Shown here piece by piece: positions 11,830 through 22,147 of a stretch of DNA of 64,000 nucleotides. A program made the position numbers and the translations under genes. Within the stretch, counting starts at the first letter, position 1. Each line of letters begins with the position of its first letter. Source of the DNA: Muraenolepis orangiensis (Eukaryota; Chordata; Actinopteri; Gadiformes; Muraenolepididae); NCBI GenBank assembly GCA_027704905.1, contig JANIIK010000774.1:52501-116500 (forward strand), in the 5' to 3' direction. The notes beneath the pieces are model-generated. The model was not told the origin of the DNA. It did not search any database and worked only from the letters and a program-made list of their open reading frames with translations.

Positions 11830-13100
11830 TGGTAAACTACCTGGCGAGGTACGTTCCCGGCCTAGCTTCAATAAGTCTACCACTGTACGAGCTCCTAAAG
11901 AGTAAGAATATGTGGAACTGGGACCACTCACAGCAGTCTGCTTTTGAGAATATTAAAGGGATGCTGATGACCGCTCCAGTCCTTCTATGACATCACCAAG
12001 CCCACAGCTGTGTCTGCTGACGCCAGTAGTTACAGACTGGGAGGCGTGCTCCTCCAGCTCCACGGAGAGAAGTGGAAGCCTGTTGCATACTTCTCCAGAC
12101 GTCTCTCTGAAGCCGAGACACGTTATGCCCAGATAGAGAAGGAGTGTCTGGCGGGGGTGTGGGCCTGTGAGAAATTTTACGAAGTATCTGTGCAGCTTGG
12201 ATCAGTTCAAGCTCGAGACCGATCATAAACCATTGGTGCCGCTTGTCAACAACGCACTCGTCGTTGCTGATGCCCTGTTCCGGATTCCACGGACCCACAC
12301 AAGGGAGGAGAAGGAGACACACGACGAGGTGGCATGCTACGTGGCTGCAGTGATACAGGGCATACCAGCATCAAGAACGAGAATGGACAATATCCGAAGA
12401 GAAACCGCAGCTGACAGCGAGCTGCATTCAGTCGTCAACCTCATAAGAAGAGGATGGCCTGAACATAGGGCAAGCGTACCATTAAATGTCAGGGAGTACA
12501 TTTCAGTGAAACATGAACTGTCGGAGGCTGATGGCTTAGTCATACGGGGAAATCGGATTGTTGTTCCATGGGCATTGAGAGAGGAGATTCTCCAGAGGAT
12601 ACATGACGGACACCAAGGGCTCACAAAGTGCAGAGACAGAGCCAGCTCATCAGTTTGGTGGCCAGGGCTCTCAACAGAACTAAGGAACACTGTGATGTTG
12701 TGCCAGTCTTGTCAGGAACAGAAGCGGTCCCAGCAAAATGAGCCGCTCATCTCCACACCACTGCCTGATCGGCCTTGGGAAAGGATTGCCCTGGACCTTT
12801 GTGAACACAAAAAACTAAACTACCTAGTGATCTCAGATTACTATTCCCGGTTCCTGGACATACTACACCTGCCGTCCACAACCACCACTCAGGTTATTCA
12901 ACGAATGAAAGCAACCTTTGCTAGGTTTGGAATCCCGGATGAGGTGGTGAGCGACAACGGACCTCAATTCTCGAGTGGAGAATTCAAGGAGCTGGCAAGA
13001 CAGTTAGACTTCAGACACGTCACGTCAAGTCCCCACCATCCTCAGGGGAACGGTCATGCGGAGCGAGCGGTACAAACCGCAAAGAGAATGTCCGTCGGCT
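11830..13100 (+). pseudogene. Gypsy RT C-terminus, RNaseH and integrase core (inverted segment)
   Basis: The + strand reads an RT thumb/connection (YLARYVPGLASISLPLYELL), then RNaseH with VSADASSYRLGGVL and ETRYAQIEKECLA. A deletion after TDHKPLVPL removes the middle of RNaseH. The frame at 12167-13129 then carries the integrase: the His/Cys finger ends in CQSCQEQ, and the core has ALDLCE, VVSDNGPQFS and HHPQGNGHAERAVQ (D, D, E). A stop near 11989 and frame changes near 12160-12230 break the upstream part. It ends abruptly at about 13100. Confidence 0.85.
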
Positions 13101-13139
13101 GCAGTGCTCTTTTTGGAGTGAGTGAGTGAGAGTGTGAAA

Positions 13140-13567
13140 CGTGTCCTCACCTATTATGTTGACATCAGCTCCAGTGTCTATCTTGAATTGCACTGGAGTA
13201 TAATCCATATGTAGCTGCACAGTCCACTGTTTCTTCATCTCACTAGCACTGCTAACTGAACCTAAAAATAAATAAATAAATAAGAGGTCTGCTGCCTAGC
13301 TTCCTCTGGCTCGGTAACCTCTTCCACTGACCTGCCACTGTGACACACTCCAGCCCAATGTCCGATTTTATGACATTTATGGCATGTCGCTTTCCCTGCA
13401 AGGCACCTTTCTTCTTTGTCATGCTGTGCTTTCCCACATTTGCCACATTTCCTTGCATGTCCTCCCCATTTATTATCTTTTGACTTATCACCTTGTTTCC
13501 AGTTCTTATATTTATTTTTATATTGTACTTCTTGTACGGATCTGGCAGTATCTCCCTGCATGTTCAC
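13140..13567 (-). pseudogene. Gypsy nucleocapsid knuckles and aspartic protease
   Basis: A Cys/His-rich frame (CGKCGKAQHDKEERC, then CHKCHKIGHWAGVC) is a retroviral-type zinc knuckle pair. A second frame (13140-13238) holds the protease core FKIDTGADVNII. A short AAAT-repeat insertion at about 13266-13284 lies between them and changes frame. Confidence 0.8.
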
Positions 13568-14099
13568 TTGCCGTGACCTCCTCAGATTGTCTGATGGTCT
13601 GTATCGTCACCACCAGCAAAAGATCCACCATCAGCTGTAGTTTGTGTGAGAGCTCTTTATCCAACATCCCGACAACGATCGCGGGGATGTTCTCCTCTCG
13701 ACATTTCACAAACTCACAGTGCTCAGAGAAATCATATAAGGCTCTGATGAAACCTTCTACCTTCTCCCCTGGCCGCTGGACACGTTGGTAGAAAAACGCC
13801 CTTTCGTGGATAACGTTCCGCCGTGGGAAAAAATAGTCATCAAAGTTTCCCACAACGGTAGTAAAGTAATTCTCATCGTCTTCATCTTCAAACTTAAAAG
13901 ACTTGAAAATGTTTTCTGCTTCGCTGCTCATGGCATAGATTAGACAGCTCACCTGCACCTGTCCACCTTCTTTATCCAGTTTGGTCGCAGTCCTATAGCG
14001 TTGATAACGTTGCTTCCACTCCGGCCATTCCGTAGGTTTGTCAAAAGAAAAACTTGATGGGGGGTTAAACTTCGCCATTCCTCCAGCGTGGTGACTCAC
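13518..14099 (-). pseudogene. Gypsy gag (capsid-like) frame
   Basis: 193 codons begin MSHHAGGMAKFNPP and include EWPEWKQRYQRYRTAT and PGEKVEGFIRALYD. This is the capsid-like gag of the K02A2.6-type fish Gypsy. The frame is lost near 13600 before the zinc knuckles. Confidence 0.8.
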
Positions 14100-14290
14100 T
14101 GGCCACTTCTGACACCATGTAGTGAAATGATCACACGGAGGTTTCTGCTTGCGTCTTTATTTGAATCGCAACTTCATACAGACAATTACACTCGTGCTTT
14201 GTTCAACCCCGGCCGGCTTTCGCAGGTACCACTTATATTGTGACGTAGCCGGAAGCAAAACCTGTTGCTTAAAGGGACAGAGTGTAAACA
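14100..14290 (-). mobile_element. Gypsy 5' LTR and primer-binding site
   Basis: On the - strand the LTR ends CATTTCACTACA (edge at 14118). It is followed by TGGTGTCAGAAGTGG, a primer-binding site common in fish Gypsy elements. The distal LTR edge near 14285-14292 is uncertain. Confidence 0.55.
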
Positions 14291-14291
14291 C

Positions 14292-14700
14292 ATATGACAC
14301 TTTCCATTTCCGTTTTAGCCTTGTTCGATCCGATGTTTGTTACGTTAGTGTTAGCGTTAGCGTTAGCGTTAGCGTTAGTGTTAAGAGCGTCGATCGGATT
14401 GTTTTGGCTTTCCGAACTACCGTTATTCTTTCTGACTTTATCGGTATAGTTAGTCAAATGTGAGTTAGATCTCTTTACGAGTGAATATATATATATAGCA
14501 TATTCCAATCGAAATAGAATAATGATTTTTTTTTATATAATAATAATAATTTTAGAAATAATTAAAAATAAATATATATATTTATTATTATTTATAAAAA
14601 AAATTGTTATTGTTATTATTTATACAATTATTATTACATTTTTTTCCGATTGGAATATGCTTCCGGGGGTTTCTTATCGGTGCAAAAATAATGTTCCAAA
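14292..14700. other. GTTAGC hexamer repeat and AT-rich intron-like sequence
   Basis: Seven or so GTTAGC/GTTAGT units at 14342-14382 are followed by AT-rich sequence. Between about 14560 and 14765 there is no AG dinucleotide, as in the exclusion zone before a 3' splice site. No gene is seen. Confidence 0.5.
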
Positions 14701-14767
14701 CCAAACTTTCCTTTTTGGTTCTTTATTCGGCTTCGGGGATTTTGCCTCAAACTTTTTCAACAACAAG

Positions 14768-15015
14768 CAGCAGCAGCAGCATCCTCATCACCATGGCAAC
14801 CAGCAGCATCATCAGCATCATCAGGGCTCATCATCGGACGGCTCCGGCGGTTTGGTGGTGGTGGGCGTTCTCTTGCCGCTTGCGTTCGGCGTCTACAAGC
14901 TCTTCCTTGGCGGGAACTCGGGGAGCCCGGCCGGACGACGGCGGAGGTTATCGCCATGACAACGACAACAACGGGGCCCCGCCCTCACCCCCCGGCTTCA
15001 AACCCAGCTTTGCTG
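14768..15015 (+). CDS. saraf: SARAF-like exon with the transmembrane segment
   Basis: SARAF is an ER membrane protein that turns down store-operated calcium entry through STIM1/ORAI. The + frame shows a low-complexity Gln/His-rich run, then GLVVVGVLLPLAFGVYKLF (14849-14908). This matches the single membrane helix and following VYKLFL of SARAF. Later PPSPPGFKPSFAG matches the conserved proline-rich PPPPGFK motif of its cytosolic part. A strong donor (CTG|GTAAGT) follows at 15016. The first AG after a 200-bp AG-free stretch is at 14766-14767, in a run of CAG triplets, so the acceptor is probably there. The two matches are in different frames, so a one-base frameshift lies between about 14915 and 14950. 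This could mean a pseudogene or an assembly error. Confidence 0.6.
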
Positions 15016-15054
15016 GTAAGTCTCGTATACAGTTTGGGTTTTAGTAATGGTCGT

Positions 15055-15190
15055 AGTGTTGGTAGCGATAGTGGTAGTAGTAGTAGTATATTAGTAGTAG
15101 TAGTAGCAGTAGTAGTAGTGGTATTTGTGGTGGTGGTGGTGGTAGCAGTAGTAGTGATGGTAGTAGTGGTGGTGGTGATAGCAGTGGCGA
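15055..15190. repeat. (AGT/GGT)n trinucleotide array 1
   Basis: GTAGTAGTAGT mixed with GGTGGT. It ends at a GCGAAGCGTGTCTATCAC flank shared with array 3. Confidence 0.95.
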
Positions 15191-15223
15191 AGCGTGTCTA
15201 TCACAACTGGACCTTCTGTAGAC

Positions 15224-15556
15224 CAGGGGTTCCCCAACTTTTCAGCACGCGACCCCCAAAATAACAGACTGGAGACTGGCGACCCCCCCACAAATCACCG
15301 TCTGACGGGGTGGGGGGGGGTATGTTGCGATCTCGAACATCGTGAAGTCCAAGGGGGGGATGTCGCGATCGCCAACATTGTGTGTGGCTTTTTTTCGTGA
15401 ATCTGTGGGAATCAGAATTCCTTTATTTGTCACTCACGTTATTATTAACAATAATAATAATACAAATGATAACCTCATAGGTCACATCAAGAGGATTCTG
15501 AAATCATCTCGCGACCCCCCCTCGGGGTCCCGCGACCCCCACTTTGGGAACCCCTG
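15224..15556 (+). mobile_element. Non-autonomous hAT element (MITE), copy 1
   Basis: The termini are CAGGGGTTCCC and its inverse GGGAACCCCTG. A perfect 8-bp duplication CTGTAGAC flanks it at 15216-15223 and 15557-15564, the hAT signature. The inside has GCGACCCCC words and (AAT)n but no transposase. Confidence 0.93.
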
Positions 15557-15564
15557 CTGTAGAC

Positions 15565-16010
15565 CACCACCCCCCCCCCCAGTCAGACCGACGTCACGGA
15601 AGAGTCACTTCATGCCTTATCTCATTTAGGCAGATAAGATTGTCGCAGCCAATTTCCAAGTGTACCATAGTTGGTAAAGCAGTGTCCATGTACTGAAGTA
15701 ACAGCCCATCATCTTCGCCTTCGCCATTTTGACGTAAAATCCTACGTAGAAACAACGTAGCACTACGCTAGATCCACTCTCGCTCCAGCCAGTATACCTT
15801 CTAGCTCCCTATTGAGCTGTGGGGAAATCTGAAAGAATACGCCCATTGGCTACAAATCACTATATGATTGGTTGATCAAATTGTCAATCCAAACGTACGC
15901 TCTCATTCAGTCTAAGGGCCAAAGTCATCGGGAATATTTTAGTTGAAGGATATTCTTCCCAGCAACCTAGAAAAATATCTGATTGGTTGCATTGTTTGTA
16001 ACTGTAATAT
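15565..16010. other. Unique intron-like sequence
   Basis: No coding frame or element was recognised. Near 15985 it joins TAACAGATAACACAG, which is shared with the paralogous stretch at 21255. Confidence 0.4.
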
Positions 16011-16168
16011 AACAGATAACACAGATACCATTCTCATTTATTCATTTTATTTAAATTTGATTAAATTGTATTACATTTTATTAATACAATTAATTCGATT
16101 TTTTTTGTTTCATCTGAGATTTCCAGGGTCTTCTCTGAATACCTTGAAGGCCCTGACGCTTCACCACT
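16011..16168. repeat. Segment duplicated at 21255-21415
   Basis: TAACAGATAAC through GCTTCACCACTGG is about 95 percent the same in both places. Each copy leads into an (AGT)n array and ends in a hAT-like CAGTGGTGAAGCG word. Confidence 0.85.
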
Positions 16169-16504
16169 GGGTGACAGTAGTAGTAGTAATAGTAGTGGCA
16201 GTAGTAGACAGTAGTAGTAGTATAGTAGTAGTAGTAGTGGTGGTAGAACTGGTGGTGGTAGTAGTGGTGGTAGTAGTAGTATATGTAGTAGTAGTAGTGG
16301 TGGAAGTGGTAGTAGTGGTGGTGGTAGTAGTAGCAGTGGTGGTGTTAGTAGTATTGGTAGTGGTAGTAGTAGTGGTACTGGTGGTGGTGGTGATAGTAGT
16401 AGTAGTGTTGGTAGTAGTAGTAGTGTTGGTAGTAGTGTTGGTGGTAGTAGTAGTAGAAGTAATAGGAGTAGTAGTAGTGTTGGTAGCGGTAGTAGAAGTA
16501 GTGT

Positions 16505-16535
<31 letters not shown>

Positions 16536-16682
16536 GCTGGTGGTGGTGGTGGTGGTAGTTTTGGTAGTGGTAGTGGTAGTAGTTGACAGTAGTGGTGGTT
16601 GTTGTGGTAGTAGTAGTAGTAGCGGTAGTAGTGGTAGTAGTGGTGGTAGACATTAGTAGTAGTGGTACTGGTGGTACTGGTG

Positions 16683-16714
<32 letters not shown>

Positions 16715-16834
16715 GGTGGTGGTAGTAGTAGTAGTAGTAGTGTTGGTAGTGGTGGTTGTTGTGGTAGTAGTAGTAGTAGCGGTAGTAGTGGTAGTAGTGG
16801 TGGTAGACATTAGTAGTAGTGGTACTGGTGGTAC

Positions 16835-16874
<40 letters not shown>

Positions 16875-17453
16875 GGTGGTGGTGGTAGTAGTAGTAGTAG
16901 AAGTAGTGTTGGTGGTGGTAGTAGTAGTAGTAGTAATAGTAGTAGTGCTGCTGGTGGTGGTGGTGGTAGTTTTGGTAGTGGTAGTAGTAGTGGTACTGGT
17001 GGTGGTGGTGGTGGTAGTAGTAGTCTTGGTAGTGGTAGTGGTAGTGGTAGTGGTAGTGGTAGTGGTAGTGGTAGTGGTAGTGGTAGTAGTGGTGGTAGTA
17101 GTGGTAGACAGTAGTGGTAGTAGTAGACAGTAGTAGTAGTAGTGTTGGAAGTGGTGGTTGTTTTGGTAGTAGTAGTAGTAGTAGTAGTAGCGGTAGCGGT
17201 AGACAGTAGTAGTAGTAGTAGTGGTGGTAGACAGTAGTAGTAGTGGTACTGGTGGTAGTGGTGGTGGTGATAGTGGTAGTGGTAGTAGTAGTATTGGTAG
17301 TAGTAGTAGCGGTAGTAGTGGTAGTAGTCGTAGTGGTGGTAGACAGTAGTAGTAGTGGTACTGGTGGTACTGGTGGTAGTATTAGTAGTAGTGGTGGTGG
17401 TGGTGGTGGTAGTAGTAGTGGCAGTAGTAGTAGTGTTGATAGTCGTAGTGTTG

Positions 17454-17492
<39 letters not shown>

Positions 17493-17504
17493 TTGGTAGT
17501 AGTG

Positions 17505-17538
<34 letters not shown>

Positions 17539-17608
17539 CAGTAGTAGTAGCAGTAGTAGTGGGGGTGGTAGTGGTAGTAGTGTTGTTGGTGGTAGTAGTA
17601 GTAGTAGT
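16169..17608. repeat. (AGT/GGT)n trinucleotide array 2, 1.4 kb
   Basis: Over 450 triplets of AGT and GGT with rare variants. A longer-range unit starting GTAGACATTAGTAGTAGTGG repeats about 154 bp apart (16648 and 16802). Long Val/Ser/Gly frames on + and Thr/Tyr/Leu frames on - are artefacts. Confidence 0.97.
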
Positions 17609-17674
17609 ACATTTACATTTACATTTAGGGCATTTGGCAGACGCTTTTATCCAAAGCGACTTACAAGGTGTACA

Positions 17675-18721
17675 TTAGTTGAAGCAGACAATAGCATAAC
17701 ACTGAGTGTCAAGGTTGAGCTTCAGGTGGTTGGCGGCTGTCCATCTGCTGATGTCGGCCAGGCATTTAGAGATGCGTGTTGCGATTTGGGTTTCTGAGGG
17801 GGGAAAGGAGAGAAACAGTTGAGTGTCATCTGCATAGCAGTGATAGGAGAAGCCATGAGATGTGATTACAGAGCCTAGCGATTTAGTGTAAAGAGAAAAC
17901 AGAAGGGGTCCCAATACTGAGCCTTGGGGGACTCCGGTGTCCAGGGTGCAGGGTCTGGACAGGGAACCGTTCCATGTGACCTGATAAGTGCGATCTGCAA
18001 GGTAGGAGGTGAACCAGGATAACGCAGTTCCAGCGATTCCAAGCTCGGCGAGAGTGGAGAGGAGGATCTGGTGGTTCACTGTGTCGAACGCCGCAGACAA
18101 GTCGAGAAGGATCAGTACCGATGAGAGGGACGAGCTTCTGGCATCACAACGAGACTCTGTCACTGCGAGCAGTGCCGTCTCCGTGGAGTGCGCAGCCTTG
18201 AAGCATGACTGGTGAGGGTCGAGGAGGTTGTTCTGGGAGAGATAGGAAGAAAGTTGTGAGGAGACAGCACGTTCAAGGGTTTTGGACAGGAATGATAGGA
18301 GAGATAACGGTCTGTAGTTTTGGACATCAGTGGTGTCCAGGGATGGTTTCTTGAGGAGCGGCTTGATTCTGGCAGTCTTGAAGGCTGCCGGAAACAGGCC
18401 TGCCTCAAGGGAGATGTTGATTTGGGATGTAAGGAAGGGAAGGATATCGCCCGAGATGTCCTGGAGAAGAGAGGAAGGGATTGGGTCGAGGGGGCAGGTG
18501 GTAGGGTGGTTAGATGTCACCAGTTTGTTAACTTCATCAGGGGAGAGGGGGTTGAAACAGGTAAGGTTAGTGGGGGTGGGAGAAGAGGGAGGGAGGAAAG
18601 CGGTGGGGGTGAAGGAGGAGGTAATGTCGTTCACCTTCTTCGTAAAGAAGGTGACAAAGTCATCAGCTGAGAGGGAGGAGGGAGGGGGAGGGGAGGGGGG
18701 GTTGAGGAGGGAAGAGAACAT
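17675..18721 (-). pseudogene. L2 reverse transcriptase
   Basis: A frame of 348 codons has motif A ILLDLSAAFDTVNH, motif B DTGVPQGSVLGPLLF and motif C CYADDTQLF. Earlier it has the YRPLSLLSFLSKTLER block. The frame ends at 17675 after the thumb, and the usual L2 C-terminus appears cut short by a deletion before the 3' tail. The start is arbitrary because the frame is shifted from the endonuclease near 18720-18890. Confidence 0.88.
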
Positions 18722-18893
18722 GGAGAAAAGTTACCTTGGGTTAGAGGCAGAAGAGATGATTTTTGTACGGTAGAAAGCAGATTTAGCAGCCGATACCGTG
18801 GAGGTGAAGCCAGCGAGGAGAAGGAGGTAGTGAGCGAGGTCATCAGAAGAGTCAGATTTCCTCCATTTTCTCTCGGCCGCCCGTAGCTCTGCT

Positions 18894-19910
18894 CTACGAG
18901 CCCGCAGAGGTTCGGACAGCCAAGGAGGTGGAGGAGAGGCTCGTGCTGGTCTGGAGGTGAGAGGACAGAGAGAGTCGAAGGAGGAGGAGAGAGAGGAAGT
19001 CAGAGTGGAGGAGGCTTCCTCTACCGAGAGAGAATTGTTGGGGGGATGGTAGTGAGGATAGGACAGATGCGGAGAAAGAAGAGGGAGAGAGAGTTTTCAG
19101 GTTACTACGGAAGGTAACAATGTGGGGAGTAGTGGGTAGGGAGGTGGGGGATTTGAGAGGGAGAGAGAAAGCAACAAAATGTTGATCAGAGACAGGGAGG
19201 GGTGTGACAGAGATCGCCGAGGTGGTACAGGATCTTGTGAAGACAAGATCCAGTTGGTTCCCAGCTCTGTGGGTAGGGGGAGAAGGAGTGAGTGTTAGAC
19301 CGAATATGGCAAAAAAGTTAATGAATTCAGGAGATTGTAACTTATCCGACTGGATGTTGAAGTCACCCAGAACCACGAGTGGGGTGCCGTCCTCAGGAAA
19401 GCAGCTGAGGAGGGCGTCCATCTCGTCAAAGAAGTCACCAAGAGGGCCCGGTGGTCGGTAGATTACGGCAATGTTGAGCCTAGTTGGGATGGTAACAGAA
19501 ACAGCATGAAATTCGAGTGCCGATCTGGTCAGGTGACCCAGAGGGAGTTCCTGATATGACCAGTTTGGAGAGACTAGGAGTCCCGTTCCTCCACCACGCC
19601 CAGAGGGTCGGGGGGTGTGGGTGAAGGAGTATGTCGCGGAGAGAGCAGCTGCGGTGGCTATGTTCTCAGGGGTGATCCAGGTCTCGGTGAGAGCCAGGAA
19701 GTGGAGAGACTGGAGTGCGGCGTAGGCCAGAATGGTTTCAGTCTTCTTGACCGACGATTGGCAATTCCAGAGTCCCCCTTTCACCACAAGATCTGTGAAG
19801 GTAGAAATGGTAGGATAGAGGAGATTGGAAGGGTTGCGGCATCGAGAGGGAGAGCCTCGATGCCATCTATTGCGGTAGGATGTCCAGACTACAATGGAAT
19901 GACGACACAT
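18894..19910 (-). pseudogene. L2 apurinic-type endonuclease
   Basis: 338 codons contain ALTETWI, RGGGTGLLVS, VVLGDFNIQ and PVSDQHFVAF. These are the catalytic blocks of the APE-type endonuclease that nicks target DNA for priming. In the last block a Gln follows SD where the family usually has the catalytic His, so activity is doubtful. The frame breaks near 19000 before joining the RT. Confidence 0.85.
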
Positions 19911-20087
19911 AGCAAGGGTAGGGGGACTGGATTTTACTAACTAGGACTAGGATTAACTAGGACTCCCTAGACAGACTCCTGTAGAACGACTCCTTGGTCT
20001 TTGTTCTGGGTCTTTGTTCCTGGGGCCTGACGCCAAATGCTGACGCTAACAAACTACTTCTATGTTAATAGCCTATGCGATAGAGAG

Positions 20088-20484
20088 GGTTAGGCTCCTC
20101 CCTGTCGTTAACTCTATTGACGATGGCTGTATGGGCCAGACTGGGTGATTATCTTAGCACAACAATAGGCCTGTACACCTCACTTACTATGTACAGGTAA
20201 CTAGCTTTGAGAAAAAGGTTCTACAATTTTATCAACACAAATAACTAAGAACAACGATAAATCTTATGTCTACTTACCCACAGCAGAATACTATGTAGCC
20301 TGCTTCAAGAACAAAATGTACAAGGGATCCTAGGTGACTCCACTGCTTTTATGCAGGGTTAGGCTCCTCCCTGTCGTTAACTCTATTGACTATGGCTGTA
20401 TGGGCCAGACTGGGTGATTATCTTAGCACAACAATAGGCCTGTACACCTCACTTACTATGTACAGGTAACTAGCTTTGAGAAAA
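20088..20484 (-). repeat. Tandem 258-bp repeats at the L2 5' end
   Basis: GTTAGGCTCCTCCCTGTC through AGCTTTGAGAAA occurs at about 20090-20218 and again at 20348-20484 with one or two changes. A 130-bp linker that differs lies between them. The position fits 5'UTR monomers. Confidence 0.85.
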
Positions 20485-20870
20485 GTAGTAGTAGTAGTAG
20501 TAGTAGTAGCAGTAGCAGTACACAGTAGTAGTGGTGGTGGTAGTAGTAGTAGTGTTGGTAGTAGTAGTAGTAGTATTAGTAGTAGTAGTAGTAGTGTTGG
20601 TAGTGATAGTGGTAGTAGTAGTAGTAGTAGTACTGGTGGTAGTAGTAGTAGTAGTACCAGTAGTAGTGGGGGTGGTAGTGGTAGTAGTGTTGTTGGTGAT
20701 AGTGGTAGTAGTAGTAGTAGTACCAGTGGTGGTAGCAGTAGTAGTAGTGTTGGTAGTAGTAGTAGTATTGGTAGTAGTAGCAGTAGTAGTGTTGGTAGTA
20801 GTTGTAGTAGTGTTGTTAGTAGTACTAGTAGTAGTAGTATTGTTGCTAGCAGTGGCGAAGCTTGTCTATC
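20485..20870. repeat. (AGT)n trinucleotide array 3
   Basis: GTAGTAGTAG with GGT and GTT variants. It ends in the same GCGAAGCTTGTCTATCAC flank as array 1. Confidence 0.96.
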
Positions 20871-20891
20871 ACAACTGGACCTTCTGTAGAC

Positions 20892-21207
20892 CAGGGGTTC
20901 CCAAACTTTTCAGTCCACGACCCCCAAAATAACAGACTGGAGACTGGCGACCCCCCCACTATCACCGTCCGACGGGGTGGGGGGGGGGTATGTCGCGATC
21001 GCGAACATTGTGTGGATTTTTTTCAATGATGATACTGTCGTGATTCCTTTATTTGTCACTCACGTTATTATTAACAATAATAATAATAATAATACAAATG
21101 CTAAAAAATAAATAAAAAATAACAATAATAAAATAAAAATAAATAAACCTCATGGGTCACATCAAGAGGATTCTGAAATCATCCCCCCCTACAGCAGGGA
21201 ACCCCTG
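20892..21207 (+). mobile_element. Non-autonomous hAT element (MITE), copy 2
   Basis: CAGGGGTTCCCAAACTTTT at the left and AGGGAACCCCTG at the right. The flanks CTGTAGAC and CTGTAGTG agree at six of eight bases. The inside is like copy 1. Because the DNA to the left is also shared, the two copies arose by duplication of the locus, not by two insertions. Confidence 0.9.
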
Positions 21208-21254
21208 CTGTAGTGCATGGACCGAAAAAGACAAACAAATCAACGTAACACTGT

Positions 21255-21415
21255 AATATAACAGATAACAACACAGATACGATTCTCATTTATTCATTTT
21301 ATTTAAATTTGATTACATTTTATTAATACAATTAATTAGATTTTTTTGTTTTATCTGAGAGTTCCAGGGTCTTCTCTGAATACCTTGAAGGCCCTGACGC
21401 TTCACCACTGGTTGC
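21255..21415. repeat. Paralogue of 16011-16168
   Basis: Same sequence from TAACAGATAAC to GCTTCACCACTGG, leading into an (AGT)n array. Confidence 0.85.
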
Positions 21416-21682
21416 TAGTAGTAGTATTAGTAGTAGTGTTGGTAGTAGTAGTAGTAGTGTTGGTAGTAGTAGTAGCGGTAGTGTTGGTAGTAGTAGTATT
21501 AGTAGTAGTGTTGGTAGTAGTAGTAATAGTGTTGGTAGTAGTAGTGTTGGTAGTAGTAGTAGTAGTGTTGGTAGTAGTAGTAGTAGTGTTGGTAGTAGTA
21601 GTAGTAGTAGTAGTGTTGGTAGTAGTAGTAGTAGTAGTGGTAGTGTTGCTAGTAGTAGTATTAGTAGTCGTGTTGGTAGCAA
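21416..21682. repeat. (AGT)n trinucleotide array 4
   Basis: GTAGTAGTGTTGGTAGTAG periodicity. Interrupted by the LTR element at 21683. Confidence 0.95.
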
Positions 21683-22147
21683 TGTTGGGACCCAACGAGA
21701 CCGGCGAGCCAAATATGCCAGAGAACCCAGAGACACGGACACTCAAAACAACAGATAATGTCTTTACTGGAAATCCAATAAACACAAAAACACAACAGGG
21801 TAGGGTTGGATTGGTTACGTGGTGTGGACGACGCAGGGAGAGGGTCCAGAGGGTGGTACGCAGAGACAAAGGGTCCTTGGGGTGGGGGGGAGGTTGGACG
21901 AGACGTAGTCGGAGCTGGAGACAAGTAGTCCAAGGTACTCGAGCAGAAGGGAGCCATATGGTTCCCAACGGTCTCGCTCCGATGTCGGTCTTAGTCAGGA
22001 TGGTTCTCGGTGAGGTGTGCAATTGTTTAGCACCGACGTCGGTCTTCAACAGCCTTAAGTAGGGAAGATCCCAGGTGTTCATTGGCCTCAGCCGGCCTGA
22101 TTATGATGGGAAACACCTGGGATCAATTAGAGCGCGGGGGCACAACA
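21683..22147 (-). mobile_element. LTR of a non-autonomous retrotransposon (3' LTR in element orientation)
   Basis: It starts TGTTGGGACCC and ends GGGGCACAACA, and is repeated at 23355-23868. On the - strand it opens TGTTGTGCCCCC. It has CTACTTAAGG near a likely TATA region. Compared with the other LTR it lacks about 42 bp near 21960. Confidence 0.82.

Larger units (their letters stand above)
11470..14290 (-). mobile_element. Ty3/Gypsy retrotransposon with an inverted internal segment
   Basis: Read leftward on the - strand: LTR (about 14118-14290), primer site, gag (13518-14099), zinc knuckles and protease (13140-13567), then integrase C-terminus (11487-11800). The RT-end, RNaseH and integrase core between them (about 11830-13100) read on the + strand. 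The family type agrees (K02A2.6-like) and the inverted piece is exactly what is missing from the middle. One element with an internal inversion is therefore the simplest reading. The RT N-terminal half and the 3' LTR are absent. Confidence 0.7.
17609..20470 (-). mobile_element. L2-type LINE, nearly complete
   Basis: It reads leftward from two tandem 5' monomers (about 20088-20484) through endonuclease and RT. The 3' terminus contains GCGTCTGCCAAATGCCC and (AAATGT)n on the - strand, the conserved L2 tail that many fish SINEs borrow. It sits between (AGT)n arrays on both sides, so it probably inserted into such an array. Confidence 0.9.

Noticed and set aside
16061..17797. Long Val/Gly/Ser and Thr/Tyr/Leu frames in the AGT arrays
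   Set aside because: Direct translation of a trinucleotide repeat; no start, splice or composition evidence for a protein.
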